DNA of 64,000 bases, taken from assembly GCA_903887375.1 (NCBI GenBank), contig CAISPN010000047.1, positions 1 to 64,000 on the forward strand, read 5' to 3'. Origin of the DNA: an uncultured cyanobacterium (GTDB taxonomy: Bacteria; Cyanobacteriota; Cyanobacteriia; Cyanobacteriales; Microcystaceae). Both the position numbers and the translations under genes were made by a program. Of the stretch, positions 1 through 11,687 are shown in pieces (position 1 is the stretch's first letter; every line of letters starts with the position of its first letter). The notes below the pieces were generated by a model that saw nothing but the letters and a program-made list of their open reading frames with translations, was not told the DNA's origin and searched no databases.

Positions 1-80
1 CAATTGAACACCGCTGTTCTAGCAGTACCGATATGAAGATTTCCTGTAGGGCTTGGGGCAATACGAACTCTAACTGTCAC
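1..80 (-). CDS. gltX: Glutamyl-tRNA synthetase, N-terminal fragment (cut by window edge)
   Basis: Reading the minus strand from a GTG at 80-78 gives a 26-codon N-terminus containing [16 protein letters not shown], the class I synthetase nucleotide-binding signature of GluRS with the HIGH-type motif HIGT at residues 16-19. The enzyme charges tRNA with glutamate and, in cyanobacteria, also supplies Glu-tRNA for tetrapyrrole synthesis through glutamyl-tRNA reductase. The rest of the gene lies outside the window. It starts 13 bp after the ligA stop codon on the same strand, so the two are probably co-transcribed. I see no ATG or strong Shine-Dalgarno in the gap. GTG is the only sensible start, and family members begin with the same few residues before the motif. 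Confidence 0.9.
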   Translation of the reverse strand, partial: MTVRVRIAPSPTGNLHIGTARTAVFN

Positions 81-93
81 AGTTGTTTTCTTT

Positions 94-2115
<2,022 letters not shown>

Positions 2116-2149
2116 TTATAATTAAAAAAATTAATATTTCTTAATAATA

Positions 2150-3013
2150 ATGCTAACTTCTACTTTAGATAAACAAGCTTGGCAATGGAGAGATCATTCA
2201 ATTGAATATACCGTAAGCGGCAAAGGTGCCCCTATTCTGCTAATCCATGGTTTTGGCGCATCCATAGGGCATTGGCGCAAAAATATCCCTGTTTTGGCGC
2301 AAGCTGGTTATCGAGTCTATGCTCTTGATTTGTTGGGATTTGGTGGATCAGATAAACCCATTATTGACTATAACTTAGACCTTTGGAGAGATCAAATTAA
2401 AGATTTTTGGCAAGATCAAATCCAAGAGGGAACCATATTTATAGGCAACTCCATTGGTGGGCTACTTGCTTTGATGTTGGTTAGCCAATATCCCCAAATT
2501 GCCACAGGGGCTATATTACTTAACTGTGCTGGTGGACTCAATCACCGCCCTGAGGAATTAAATTTGCCCTTGCGATTAATGATGGGTGGCTTTAGTCAAT
2601 TGGTTGGCTCTCCCCTATTGGGCCAGTGGTTGTTCAATCAAGTCCGGCAAAAAAGTCGCATTCGTCAAACTCTCTATCAAGTTTATTGTGATAGGGATGC
2701 TGTAACTGATGAGCTGGTGGAGATTTTACATGAACCATCTAATGATCCTAATGCTCAAAAAGTCTTTGCTTCGGTTTTGGCCGCAGATCCTGGTCCCAAG
2801 CCCAAAGATTTATTAGACAAAATAGAGCATCCTCTACTGGTTTTATGGGGTGATCGCGACCCTTGGACACCAATTTCTGGAGCTAAAATCTACCAAGATG
2901 ATCCTCGAATAGATTTTGAACTCATAGAGGGAGCTGGACATTGTCCCCATGATGAAAATCCTACTGAGGTGAATGAAAAAATTCTGCAATGGCTTAAGTT
3001 GAAAAACCTATAA
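2150..3013 (+). CDS. Alpha/beta-fold hydrolase
   Basis: The 287-residue protein has a complete alpha/beta-hydrolase core: an oxyanion-hole HGFG motif at about residues 33-36, a nucleophile elbow GNSIGG with Ser101, an acid in GDRDPW (probably Asp237) and the histidine in GAGHCPHDENP (His264). There is no signal peptide, so it is cytosolic or thylakoid-associated. The sequence resembles the chlorophyll/phytol-related esterase and haloalkane-dehalogenase-like hydrolases common in cyanobacteria and plastids, but the substrate cannot be read from the motifs. The ATG lies in an AT-rich 34-bp gap shared with ligA, and no Shine-Dalgarno is obvious. The fold and triad are certain; the reaction is unknown. 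Confidence 0.85.
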   Translation: MLTSTLDKQAWQWRDHSIEYTVSGKGAPILLIHGFGASIGHWRKNIPVLAQAGYRVYALDLLGFGGSDKPIIDYNLDLWRDQIKDFWQDQIQEGTIFIGNSIGGLLALMLVSQYPQIATGAILLNCAGGLNHRPEELNLPLRLMMGGFSQLVGSPLLGQWLFNQVRQKSRIRQTLYQVYCDRDAVTDELVEILHEPSNDPNAQKVFASVLAADPGPKPKDLLDKIEHPLLVLWGDRDPWTPISGAKIYQDDPRIDFELIEGAGHCPHDENPTEVNEKILQWLKLKNL

Positions 3014-3020
3014 AGAATAA

Positions 3021-4070
3021 TTAATACAAAAGTGTAAATTTCAGTGGTTGCTTGAGACCCTTAGAATAAATCAAAAGATATGGTCCATCTATCCGTATTT
3101 GATAGGCTCTTTCTAAAGCATTGAGAAAGAGGGATTCTTGGTTGGCCACAGCCTCAAAGCAAGCCTTTCGAGTAGAGGCTATATTACTCATTTTAAGATT
3201 TTCGCCCTTTAGTTTATATTGACCAAAATACCGATTACAGCCAGCTAGTCCAGATATACGACCTTGTGAATCAAACTTGAGTTTAGTTTGTAGATTGTCG
3301 ATAACCCCTCTACCGCCTAAGTCTTCTAGGAGCCACTGGCCCTGTTGGAGTTGTTGTTCTAATCCCAAAGTTTCTACTGGATCAAGCAAGATATCTACAG
3401 TCTCAGGAGCACCATTAGTAATCACAGGATAATTTCTAGTAGTAGTAAAAGCTAATCGATCCTCAATTCTAATTTCTGCGCGCACTATATAAGAATGATT
3501 GGGTATGATATCTAATCTATTAAATCTCAATTGAAAAGGAATTGGTATATTTTCTCCTTTAGTCAAGATAATTTGTTGTGCCAAAACTTTAGCTGCGCTA
3601 TCTTGGAGAGATACATCTAAAAGTTTAATAATAACCTGAGAGTTAACTGGCAAGGCAATCCGTTGGCGATAGCTGAGCTTTCCCCTAACTACAGAGATAT
3701 TATTTGTATTTGAAATCACTTGGCTGCCCATTTCTCGAAGAAAATTGCCGATTGCTATTGAGCAAGATTGACGATCTTTACTAAAAAATACATTAATCTT
3801 TTCTTCCCCTTTGAGGTTGAAATAACTGATTCCCTCCCGGTTAAGCTTTAAACTAGCTGGAGATGTCAGCCAATTGACATCCCTTGTTTTATCGTAAGCC
3901 TGCAACATCATTATTCCAGCTTGAGGATAAATTGTTATCTGCTGGCTATTACCCTGACAGATAGATATATTATTTTTGTCGGCTAAAGCTGGCTTAGCTG
4001 TCAAGGGAATACTTAATAGACAGAGATATAGCAAGCTTTTATAAGTATTTTTAAACATATTTTTTTGCAT
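3021..4070 (-). CDS. Secreted YbaY-META two-domain protein
   Basis: A hydrophobic signal peptide (about residues 10-30, ending ALA) precedes three parts. First is a roughly 90-residue cyanobacterial N-terminal region. Second is a YbaY-type beta domain (about 125-230, with VRGKLSYRQRIALP and repeated beta strands), the fold also found in type III secretion pilotins and lipoproteins. Third is a C-terminal META (HslJ-like) domain (about 240-349, with GLAGCNRYFGQY and the family's cysteines). The protein should be periplasmic or surface-exposed. META domains are linked to stress and antibiotic tolerance in other bacteria, but no role can be assigned here. The second Met (codon 5) is an equally plausible start. 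It is divergent from the adenine methylase with a 40-bp gap. Confidence 0.75.
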   Translation of the reverse strand: MQKNMFKNTYKSLLYLCLLSIPLTAKPALADKNNISICQGNSQQITIYPQAGIMMLQAYDKTRDVNWLTSPASLKLNREGISYFNLKGEEKINVFFSKDRQSCSIAIGNFLREMGSQVISNTNNISVVRGKLSYRQRIALPVNSQVIIKLLDVSLQDSAAKVLAQQIILTKGENIPIPFQLRFNRLDIIPNHSYIVRAEIRIEDRLAFTTTRNYPVITNGAPETVDILLDPVETLGLEQQLQQGQWLLEDLGGRGVIDNLQTKLKFDSQGRISGLAGCNRYFGQYKLKGENLKMSNIASTRKACFEAVANQESLFLNALERAYQIRIDGPYLLIYSKGLKQPLKFTLLY

Positions 4071-4110
4071 TAATTTACAATATATATATAATAATAGCTG
4101 TTATTCCATA

Positions 4111-4935
4111 ATGGATAAAAAATTCATTAAAAGTCCTTTGAGATATCCAGGTGGTAAATCAAAAGCTCTCAACAATATAATTCCACATATTCCATCAGAT
4201 ATTCAAGAATATAGAGAACCATGTATTGGTGGGGGTTCAGTTTTTTTGGCAGTAAAACAAAAATTTGGAGATCATCTAAAACGATACTGGATTAACGATT
4301 TAAATTTTGATCTATATTGCTTTTGGTTTTATGCGCAAAAAGACATAGAGTTTCTTGTCCAAAAAGTAGAAAAAATCAAGCGACAATATACAGATGGGAG
4401 GGAGTTATTCAATTATTTTAAAAATGAAGATATTAAACTGAGTGAATTTGATAGAGCAGTAAGGTTTTTTATCTTAAATAGGATTACATTTAGTGGTACA
4501 GTTGATTCTGGGGGCTACTCTCAACAAGCTTTTGAAAAAAGATTTACAGATTCATCTATATCTAGATTGTGTGAGCTTTCTCCTATTTTACAAAATACTT
4601 CTTCTGTCTATATTACTCATGGAGATTATGAAAAACTCTTGTTTCAAGAAGGCAGTAATGTTTTTATTTTTCTCGATCCGCCTTATCTAAGTGCTACCAA
4701 ATCAAAGCTATATGGTTCAAAAGGAAATTTGCATACAGGTTTTGATCATGAAAGATTTGCACAAAATATGTACAAATGTCAACATAGATGGTTAATTACC
4801 TACGATGATTCTCCAGAGATTAGAAAGTTATTTGGCTTTGCTAATATCACCCAATGGACTCTCCAATATGGTATGAATAACTACAAACAAGAAAACGCAT
4901 CACTAGGACACGAATTAATAATTAAAAACTATTAA
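4111..4935 (+). CDS. D12-class DNA adenine-N6 methyltransferase (Dam-like, orphan)
   Basis: The 274-residue protein carries the SAM-binding motif LRYPGGKSKAL (residues 10-20) and the catalytic DPPY at 189-192, the signature order of Dam/DpnM-class (D12) adenine methylases. It should methylate adenine in a short DNA site. GATC is the commonest specificity in this class but cannot be proved from sequence. No restriction endonuclase gene flanks it: the neighbours are a META protein and a PEP-CTERM protein. I therefore call it an orphan methylase. The gene looks more AT-rich in codon use than the ligase or carotenoid genes nearby, which could reflect acquisition by transfer. It ends 14 bp from the convergent PEP-CTERM gene. 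Confidence 0.85.
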   Translation: MDKKFIKSPLRYPGGKSKALNNIIPHIPSDIQEYREPCIGGGSVFLAVKQKFGDHLKRYWINDLNFDLYCFWFYAQKDIEFLVQKVEKIKRQYTDGRELFNYFKNEDIKLSEFDRAVRFFILNRITFSGTVDSGGYSQQAFEKRFTDSSISRLCELSPILQNTSSVYITHGDYEKLLFQEGSNVFIFLDPPYLSATKSKLYGSKGNLHTGFDHERFAQNMYKCQHRWLITYDDSPEIRKLFGFANITQWTLQYGMNNYKQENASLGHELIIKNY

Positions 4936-4949
4936 CCAAGAAAAATTAA

Positions 4950-5447
4950 TTATTTTTGTTTTGTTAATTTAATTTTCCCTACAAAGACTAATGTAGTGAA
5001 AAAAAGTATTCCTGGAATAAAAGATGGCTCTGGTACATCATTAACTTGGATACTATTCTGAAAATCCACTGATTGTTTATCTGAGCCAATGTTTTCACCT
5101 TTGTAATAATTCCCACCGGTATTTTCAGTTTTTTTGGCTATTGAAGCAAAACTGCTCATGTAAGCGAAAGAATCAGTTGACGTAGTCTGGGGTGAAGGTT
5201 CAGATTGATCTACTGTATTTGCTCTATTGCCTAAGGAGTAACCATTACTTACTGGTGTGATTTTAGGCGAAGAAATTTCAAGTTTACGACCAACAATATT
5301 ATAAAGAGTGTTATTAGCCAATGTTTCAGGTTGCGCAATAGATGGAGGCAGCAAAAAGTTCAAAGACACTAGTCCAGCTGCCAATAGGGAAGTTTGCGTA
5401 ATTTTCGATGCCGTATGAATAAAACTATTCTTGGAAAGTAGATTCAT
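4950..5447 (-). CDS. Small exported PEP-CTERM protein
   Basis: The protein has an N-terminal signal sequence (hydrophobic stretch about residues 20-38 ending SIAQP) and a short, Ser/Asn-rich low-complexity body of about 100 residues. It ends in a canonical PEP-CTERM sorting signal: VPEPS, a hydrophobic span (IPGILFFTTLVFVG) and a basic tail (KIKLTKQK). Such proteins are recognised by an exosortase at the inner membrane and are often tied to exopolysaccharide. The passenger matches no family I know. A GAGGA Shine-Dalgarno lies about 9 nt upstream of the ATG. It differs in type from the PFE-type tails at 33 kb, so the cell may use two sorting classes. Confidence 0.75.
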   Translation of the reverse strand: MNLLSKNSFIHTASKITQTSLLAAGLVSLNFLLPPSIAQPETLANNTLYNIVGRKLEISSPKITPVSNGYSLGNRANTVDQSEPSPQTTSTDSFAYMSSFASIAKKTENTGGNYYKGENIGSDKQSVDFQNSIQVNDVPEPSFIPGILFFTTLVFVGKIKLTKQK

Positions 5448-5905
5448 TAATGTAAATCCTCGTTATAATTTTGTTACAAATCTGCATAATTGTTATGAGT
5501 AATTCACAAATCCAAGTAATAGCTGATAAGCGCATAAAAACTCGTATTCAGTGCTTCTAAATACCCAACTTTTTTAATTCTATTCATTAATGACAAAATT
5601 GAATTTAGACTTGCAATTTTGTTGCAAATGTATACAATGCTTATCCTTGATGCTTTTTTATTTTTATGGGAGAACGATGGACAGAATGACCCCATATCAA
5701 TTAACGCTTCCAAGAACTTTCTGTTTAACCTAGCTTTCGTATTAATCTTGTAATTGAGGCGAATTTATAGTCTTTTGCTCTGTTGCCTGGTTCTCCAATT
5801 AGCTCAAACATTTTTACTATCTTTTGTGAGTTCTAGAGTTGACCGAGAATTATTACAGAATGTAAAGTATAATATAAATAAAACTTTGATTGAGATTAGA
5901 GCTAA
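5448..5905. other. 458-bp intergenic region between PEP-CTERM gene and crtP
   Basis: This AT-rich stretch separates two divergent genes and should hold both promoters. A 69-codon open frame on the minus strand (5504-5713) has no recognisable product or ribosome binding site and I do not call it a gene. I see no RNA gene or long repeat. Confidence 0.5.
5868..5873 (+). promoter_or_regulatory. Probable -10 box of crtP promoter
   Basis: A perfect TATAAT lies 32 bp before the crtP ATG. The nearest -35-like hexamer, TTGACC at 5839-5844, is 23 bp away, too far for a standard sigma-70 promoter. Either the -35 contact is weak or an activator is involved. Confidence 0.45.
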
Positions 5906-7312
<1,407 letters not shown>

Positions 7313-7423
7313 TTATCTTTGAGTGATCCAAAAAAATTATCTTTCTAGAATGCTGATTAAAGCAGGTTTCAATGAGACAATTCTAAAGAGCTAAGAAAAT
7401 TACTTCTTCTGCAGCCGGGATTA

Positions 7424-8356
7424 ATGCTTCAACTGCCTAAACCAACAACAACCCAAAAAGTGCTCGTTTCTCTCTCAGAGTCATATGAACTCTGTCGTCA
7501 AATCACATCACAGTATTCCAAGACTTTTTACTTGGGCACTCTCTTGATGCCGCCCAAAAAACGTCGTGCCATCTGGGCAATTTATGTCTGGTGCAGAAGA
7601 ACTGATGAGTTGGTTGACGGTCCTCAAGCTGCCTCTACCAATTCGGCGACATTAGATCTCTGGGAAAAAAATCTAGAGAGTATCTTTGCTGGAGTTGTCA
7701 GCGCCGATGTTGATCTAGCGCTAGTTGATACGCTAGAAAATTATCCGATGGATATTCAGCCCTTTCGCGATATGATTGCCGGGGTCAAAATGGATCTCTA
7801 TCGCAGTCGCTACGAAACTTTTGAAGATCTCTATCTTTATTGTTACCGTGTTGCTGGGACTGTTGGTCTGATGACTAGTCCTATCTTGGGGCTTGATCAA
7901 GCTGAGCAAAACGCAGCTCCGCCTTGGGAAAAACTATATCCTGGCCCGCAAAAAGAAGCAGTTGCCCTCGGTATTGCCAATCAGCTAGTGAACATATTGC
8001 GAGATGTTGGAGAAGATGCTCAAAGAGGTAGAATATATCTACCTTTAGAGGATTTACGCAAATTTGACTATAGCCCTGAAGATCTTTTAGCTGGAGTAAT
8101 TGATGAGCGCTGGCGAGCTCTGATGCAGTTTGAGATAGTCAGAGCCAGAAAGTATTACCAAGAATCCAGCAAAGGAATCAAGTATCTAACTAGAGATGCG
8201 CGCTGGCCAGTCTGGGCTTCACTATTGCTCTATCAAGGTATTCTAGATGTCATTGAGCAGAATCAATATGATGTCTTTAACCGCAGAGCTTATGTGCCAG
8301 GGGTCAATAAATTTTTCTATCTACCTGAAGCTTGGCTCAAAGCTCAAGCTATGTAA
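7424..8356 (+). CDS. crtB: Phytoene synthase CrtB
   Basis: The enzyme condenses two geranylgeranyl diphosphates to phytoene, the committed step of carotenoid synthesis. Both aspartate-rich Mg-binding motifs are intact: DELVD at residues 61-65 and DVGED at 194-198, within [15 protein letters not shown] and [16 protein letters not shown]. At 310 residues it is of normal length. The 111-bp gap after crtP contains no terminator-like hairpin that I can see, so the pair may be co-transcribed. pdxJ begins 17 bp after the stop codon. The start at 7424 is the first ATG of the frame after a weak purine stretch. Confidence 0.97.
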   Translation: MLQLPKPTTTQKVLVSLSESYELCRQITSQYSKTFYLGTLLMPPKKRRAIWAIYVWCRRTDELVDGPQAASTNSATLDLWEKNLESIFAGVVSADVDLALVDTLENYPMDIQPFRDMIAGVKMDLYRSRYETFEDLYLYCYRVAGTVGLMTSPILGLDQAEQNAAPPWEKLYPGPQKEAVALGIANQLVNILRDVGEDAQRGRIYLPLEDLRKFDYSPEDLLAGVIDERWRALMQFEIVRARKYYQESSKGIKYLTRDARWPVWASLLLYQGILDVIEQNQYDVFNRRAYVPGVNKFFYLPEAWLKAQAM

Positions 8357-8373
8357 ACTATTACATTTTAATT

Positions 8374-9117
8374 ATGCTCACTTTAGGAGTAAATATAGAT
8401 CATATTGCCACTATCAGGCAGGCTAGAAGAACTATAGAGCCTGATCCTGTAGCGGCTGCTTTTTTAGCTGAATTAGGCGGGGCTGATGGTATAACCGTTC
8501 ATCTGAGAGAAGATCGTCGCCATATTCAAGATAGAGATGTTGAGATATTGCGCCAAACAGTACGCACTCATCTGAACTTAGAAATGGCGCCTACTGAGGA
8601 GATGATTGAGATAGCGCTACGAATCAAACCAGATTATGTCACTTTGGTACCAGAAAAAAGAGAAGAAGTAACCACCGAAGGAGGTTTAGACCTGCTGAGC
8701 AATCTGGACTATTTTGCTCAAGTGGTAGATAGGCTGCAGTCTTCTGGCATTCCAGTAAGTTGGTTTATCGATGCACAAGAGGATCAAATCAAAGCAGCAG
8801 CTCAAACCAATGCTCTTTTCATTGAACTGCATACTGGCAAATACGCCGAGGCTCATGATGAAAAAAGTCGTCAGCAAGAATTAAGTTTTTTAAACCAAGG
8901 AACTCAACAAGCCAAGCAATTGGGACTGAGAGTCAATGCTGGACATGGTTTGACCTACTGGAATGTTTATCCGATTGCCTGTATTGCTGGGATAGAAGAG
9001 CTAAATATCGGGCATACTATAATTAGCCGCGCTGTCTTAGTTGGCATGGAGCGAGCAGTCCGCGAGATGAAACTTGCCATGCAAAAACCACAAAATCAGG
9101 AAAATTCAAGAAAATGA
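8374..9117 (+). CDS. pdxJ: Pyridoxine 5'-phosphate synthase PdxJ
   Basis: PdxJ condenses 1-deoxyxylulose 5-phosphate with 3-amino-2-oxopropyl phosphate to form pyridoxine phosphate, the DXP-dependent vitamin B6 route. The N-terminus [17 protein letters not shown], then [18 protein letters not shown] and the glycine-rich phosphate site [11 protein letters not shown], define the TIM-barrel family. An in-frame ATG exists 42 bp upstream inside crtB, but all family members begin just before LGVNIDH, so I place the start at 8374, giving 247 residues. It follows crtB by 17 bp and overlaps ycf54 by 4 bp (ATGA). I recall the same pdxJ-ycf54 pairing from Synechocystis (slr1779-slr1780). Confidence 0.95.
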   Translation: MLTLGVNIDHIATIRQARRTIEPDPVAAAFLAELGGADGITVHLREDRRHIQDRDVEILRQTVRTHLNLEMAPTEEMIEIALRIKPDYVTLVPEKREEVTTEGGLDLLSNLDYFAQVVDRLQSSGIPVSWFIDAQEDQIKAAAQTNALFIELHTGKYAEAHDEKSRQQELSFLNQGTQQAKQLGLRVNAGHGLTYWNVYPIACIAGIEELNIGHTIISRAVLVGMERAVREMKLAMQKPQNQENSRK

Positions 9118-9443
9118 CTACCTATCATTACCTTTTAGCCAGTCAAAAATTTTTATTAGAAGAAGAGCCACTTGAAGAAGTACTCAATGAGAGAATACGC
9201 CACTATAAAGAGCGCAACAAAGAAATAGATTTCTGGCTAGTCAAACAGCCTGCTTTTTTGGAGGCTTCTAGCCTATCCAAGATAAAATCTCAAGTGCCGG
9301 CCAAATCTGTAGCCATTATCTCTACCAATGAGCAGTTCATTATCTGGCTCAAGTTGCGTTTAGAGTATGTCTTACTAGGTAAGTTTGAAACTCCGCTAGA
9401 AGGTATCGAAGACCCCCTAGCTTCAGTGGATTTGGTAGCTTGA
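9114..9443 (+). CDS. ycf54: Ycf54, factor for Mg-protoporphyrin monomethyl ester cyclase
   Basis: The 109-residue protein matches the Ycf54 family through its start ([20 protein letters not shown]), [15 protein letters not shown] and [10 protein letters not shown] segments. Ycf54 is required for accumulation and activity of the aerobic Mg-protoporphyrin IX monomethyl ester oxidative cyclase, which makes the isocyclic fifth ring of chlorophyll. It binds the cyclase subunit at the membrane and has no catalytic motif of its own. The gene is translationally coupled to pdxJ by a 4-bp overlap. It ends 1 bp from the convergent radical SAM gene. Length is normal and identification is firm. Confidence 0.93.
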   Translation: MTTYHYLLASQKFLLEEEPLEEVLNERIRHYKERNKEIDFWLVKQPAFLEASSLSKIKSQVPAKSVAIISTNEQFIIWLKLRLEYVLLGKFETPLEGIEDPLASVDLVA

Positions 9444-9444
9444 T

Positions 9445-10539
9445 CTAAAGCCTAGGCAGCCATTTAGCCTCTTCAAGTACCGCGTTGATAGAAATTACAT
9501 TTCGAGGATCAAACCAAGCCCTTAGCGCTCTGGTGATTTGTCCTTTGGCTAGAGAATCTACTCCCTGGCTAAGAGATACTGCAATATGCTGCATCACACT
9601 GGCATCTCTATAGCAGTCCATCATACAGTTGGTGCAACCATCGAGAACTCTTTGGCTACCATCAAACTCAAAGACATGACATAGAGGTTCTGCCCAATTA
9701 TGGCAGCGATAAAGATTGAGATGCCAATCCAAGTAAAAGAACTTCCACCCCCCCAGACAGCCAAATTGCTCTGGTTCACCGCGCAAATGATTCTGCATAT
9801 CCTCAATTGAAGCTGTGGGGTTAACAACATGAAATTGTTTTTTGAGAGCTTTAATAGCTTCAAATCGCTCTTGTAGCTCTTCTACTGTATAGTCAACCAG
9901 ATTGGAATCAGCATAGCCCAAATAGTTAGAAGCAAGAGTAGTTAAAGGATAGGAGAAAGTAACACTATCAAAGCCCAGACTAGTTAAAAATTTTGGCAAC
10001 TGGGTATAATCATCAATCAGCCGACTCATAGTGACTGAAGCGGTTGTACCAATATCATATTGCTTAAATAGCTCATTAGCAAGCTTAATCCTCTCACAGA
10101 CGCCTTTGAGACCTCTATTGTTTTCATGCTTTTCGGCTGAAGCTGCATCTATAGAGATAATCACACTAACTAGTCCAGCTTCAGCTAAAGCTTTAATTCT
10201 CTCACTGCTCAAAAGAGAACCGTTGGTAACTAGCATTGGAGCCATGCCAATACCAGAGGCATGACGAATCATTTCTTCAAGTTGGGGATGGAGCATAGGC
10301 TCTCCGCCTACATAAATCAAAAAATAAACCCCATTGTTGTAGAGATTTTCGGCCGCTTGCTTAGCATCTTCTAGTGAGACTGAATGCTTAAGTTCAGGCA
10401 GCATCTTATCTACAGCAAAATTACAAAACCCACAACGAGCATTACAATTGCTAGTAATAGCAAACTGGCACATTGAAGGGCCTCCCTCAGTGATACCCTG
10501 CCAGGCTAGGTTCCAAAAATTTCTCTTTTTTTGTATCAT
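9445..10539 (-). CDS. Radical SAM protein, last gene of the hopanoid operon
   Basis: The 364-residue protein has the radical SAM cluster motif CNARCGFC (C32, C36, C39), the GGEPMLHPQ strand typical of SPASM/HpnH-like enzymes, and a cysteine-rich C-terminus ending in CTNCMMDC (about residues 295-303). That tail resembles the CADCMMHC end of HpnH at 15.7 kb, suggesting an auxiliary cluster and a distant common origin. It overlaps hpnI by 4 bp, so it is almost certainly translated with the hopanoid genes. It is not HpnH or HpnJ, both of which are present separately. I infer a hopanoid side-chain modification; the reaction is not known to me. Confidence 0.8.
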   Translation of the reverse strand: MIQKKRNFWNLAWQGITEGGPSMCQFAITSNCNARCGFCNFAVDKMLPELKHSVSLEDAKQAAENLYNNGVYFLIYVGGEPMLHPQLEEMIRHASGIGMAPMLVTNGSLLSSERIKALAEAGLVSVIISIDAASAEKHENNRGLKGVCERIKLANELFKQYDIGTTASVTMSRLIDDYTQLPKFLTSLGFDSVTFSYPLTTLASNYLGYADSNLVDYTVEELQERFEAIKALKKQFHVVNPTASIEDMQNHLRGEPEQFGCLGGWKFFYLDWHLNLYRCHNWAEPLCHVFEFDGSQRVLDGCTNCMMDCYRDASVMQHIAVSLSQGVDSLAKGQITRALRAWFDPRNVISINAVLEEAKWLPRL

Positions 10540-11687
10540 AACTCCTCAATCAGTAACAATTTACCTTTATCTACTAACTTAAATTTGTTATCTCTCCAAG
10601 AGATAGTATCACCAAAAAATCCCAGCACCCAGATCACAAAATCAAACATATCTCTTAGAGGTACTAAATAGAGATATTTTTTAGCCAGGCTATCTTTAAA
10701 TAAAACAGCACCTATAATATAAGCCATTAATAATCTAATTAGCCAGCTTAGGCTAAACACCAGATAGCTAAAGAGTGAAAATTTACTCAACAGCAAAAAG
10801 AATAAACTATTTGTAGTTAATTGAGTAAAAATCAATCCCACATAACCCCAGAATCTTTCGCTCTTTACCCCTTTGGCCCAGCGCAACTGGCGAGCAAATA
10901 AATCAGCCAATTTCACATCAGCCGATACATGCTCTACAATATAGCGCGAGAGATGAACCCGATAACCTCTACGATAGGGTTGATTGGCTAGCTGAAAATC
11001 ATCACTGAGATAATCAGCAATTGCCTCAAATCCACCAATTTCTTCTAATACAGCTCTTTTGATCGCGATAGTTGAACCAAAACCAAAAGAAACCCCCTCT
11101 AGTTTGCGTGCTACCATTATTTTGGGATTAAACACTGTAGCAATGCCCAGAGCTTCAAAAATAGCTACATTTCCTTTGACAAGAGAATTATAGGGACAAG
11201 TAACTACAGCAGTTTGAGGATCTTTAAGAGGTTTGACTATCTCTTTTAAATAATCAGATCCAACTTTGATATCACTATCGGCAATCACTAAAATAGGATA
11301 TTTAGCAATTGTTAGAGCGTTGGCTAAATTAGAAACTTTTAAATTATTACCGATGGTTCGCTCATTAACTATTAAAGAGATATCCAGATCTGGAAAATCT
11401 TGCTTGATCTTTTGGGCTATTTTGAAGCAAGGATCATCTAGGCTGCGCAGAGCAAAAACTATCTGGTATTGAGTATAATCCTGCTGACAGAAGGAAGCCA
11501 AATTCTCATAGATTTGCCAATCTAAACCACATAGAGGCTTGATTATTGTTAATGGGGGACTATATTGTTGCTCTTGTTTAAAATCTTGCTTAAAAAAATC
11601 TATAGCAGCGTAAATGGCATAGAGATTATAGATAATGGCACTTAGGGACAATCCCAAAAATAACATTCTCAAAATATCGATAATCAT
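10536..11687 (-). CDS. hpnI: Hopanoid glycosyltransferase HpnI
   Basis: This is a family GT21-like (ceramide glucosyltransferase-like) membrane enzyme of 383 residues: one N-terminal membrane helix, a GT-A domain with VIADSDIKVGSDYL and SDDFQL, the processive-type motif RQLRWAKG, then several C-terminal membrane helices. In hopanoid producers HpnI attaches N-acetylglucosamine to bacteriohopanetetrol, which HpnK then deacetylates. Here hpnK lies two genes upstream in the same operon, which supports the assignment over a sphingolipid role. It overlaps the EamA gene and the terminal radical SAM gene by 4 bp each. Confidence 0.85.
   Translation of the reverse strand: MIIDILRMLFLGLSLSAIIYNLYAIYAAIDFFKQDFKQEQQYSPPLTIIKPLCGLDWQIYENLASFCQQDYTQYQIVFALRSLDDPCFKIAQKIKQDFPDLDISLIVNERTIGNNLKVSNLANALTIAKYPILVIADSDIKVGSDYLKEIVKPLKDPQTAVVTCPYNSLVKGNVAIFEALGIATVFNPKIMVARKLEGVSFGFGSTIAIKRAVLEEIGGFEAIADYLSDDFQLANQPYRRGYRVHLSRYIVEHVSADVKLADLFARQLRWAKGVKSERFWGYVGLIFTQLTTNSLFFLLLSKFSLFSYLVFSLSWLIRLLMAYIIGAVLFKDSLAKKYLYLVPLRDMFDFVIWVLGFFGDTISWRDNKFKLVDKGKLLLIEEL

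Noticed and set aside
5504-5713. 69-codon minus-strand frame in the crtP upstream region
   Set aside because: No ribosome binding site, no recognisable motif, and composition like the surrounding noncoding DNA.
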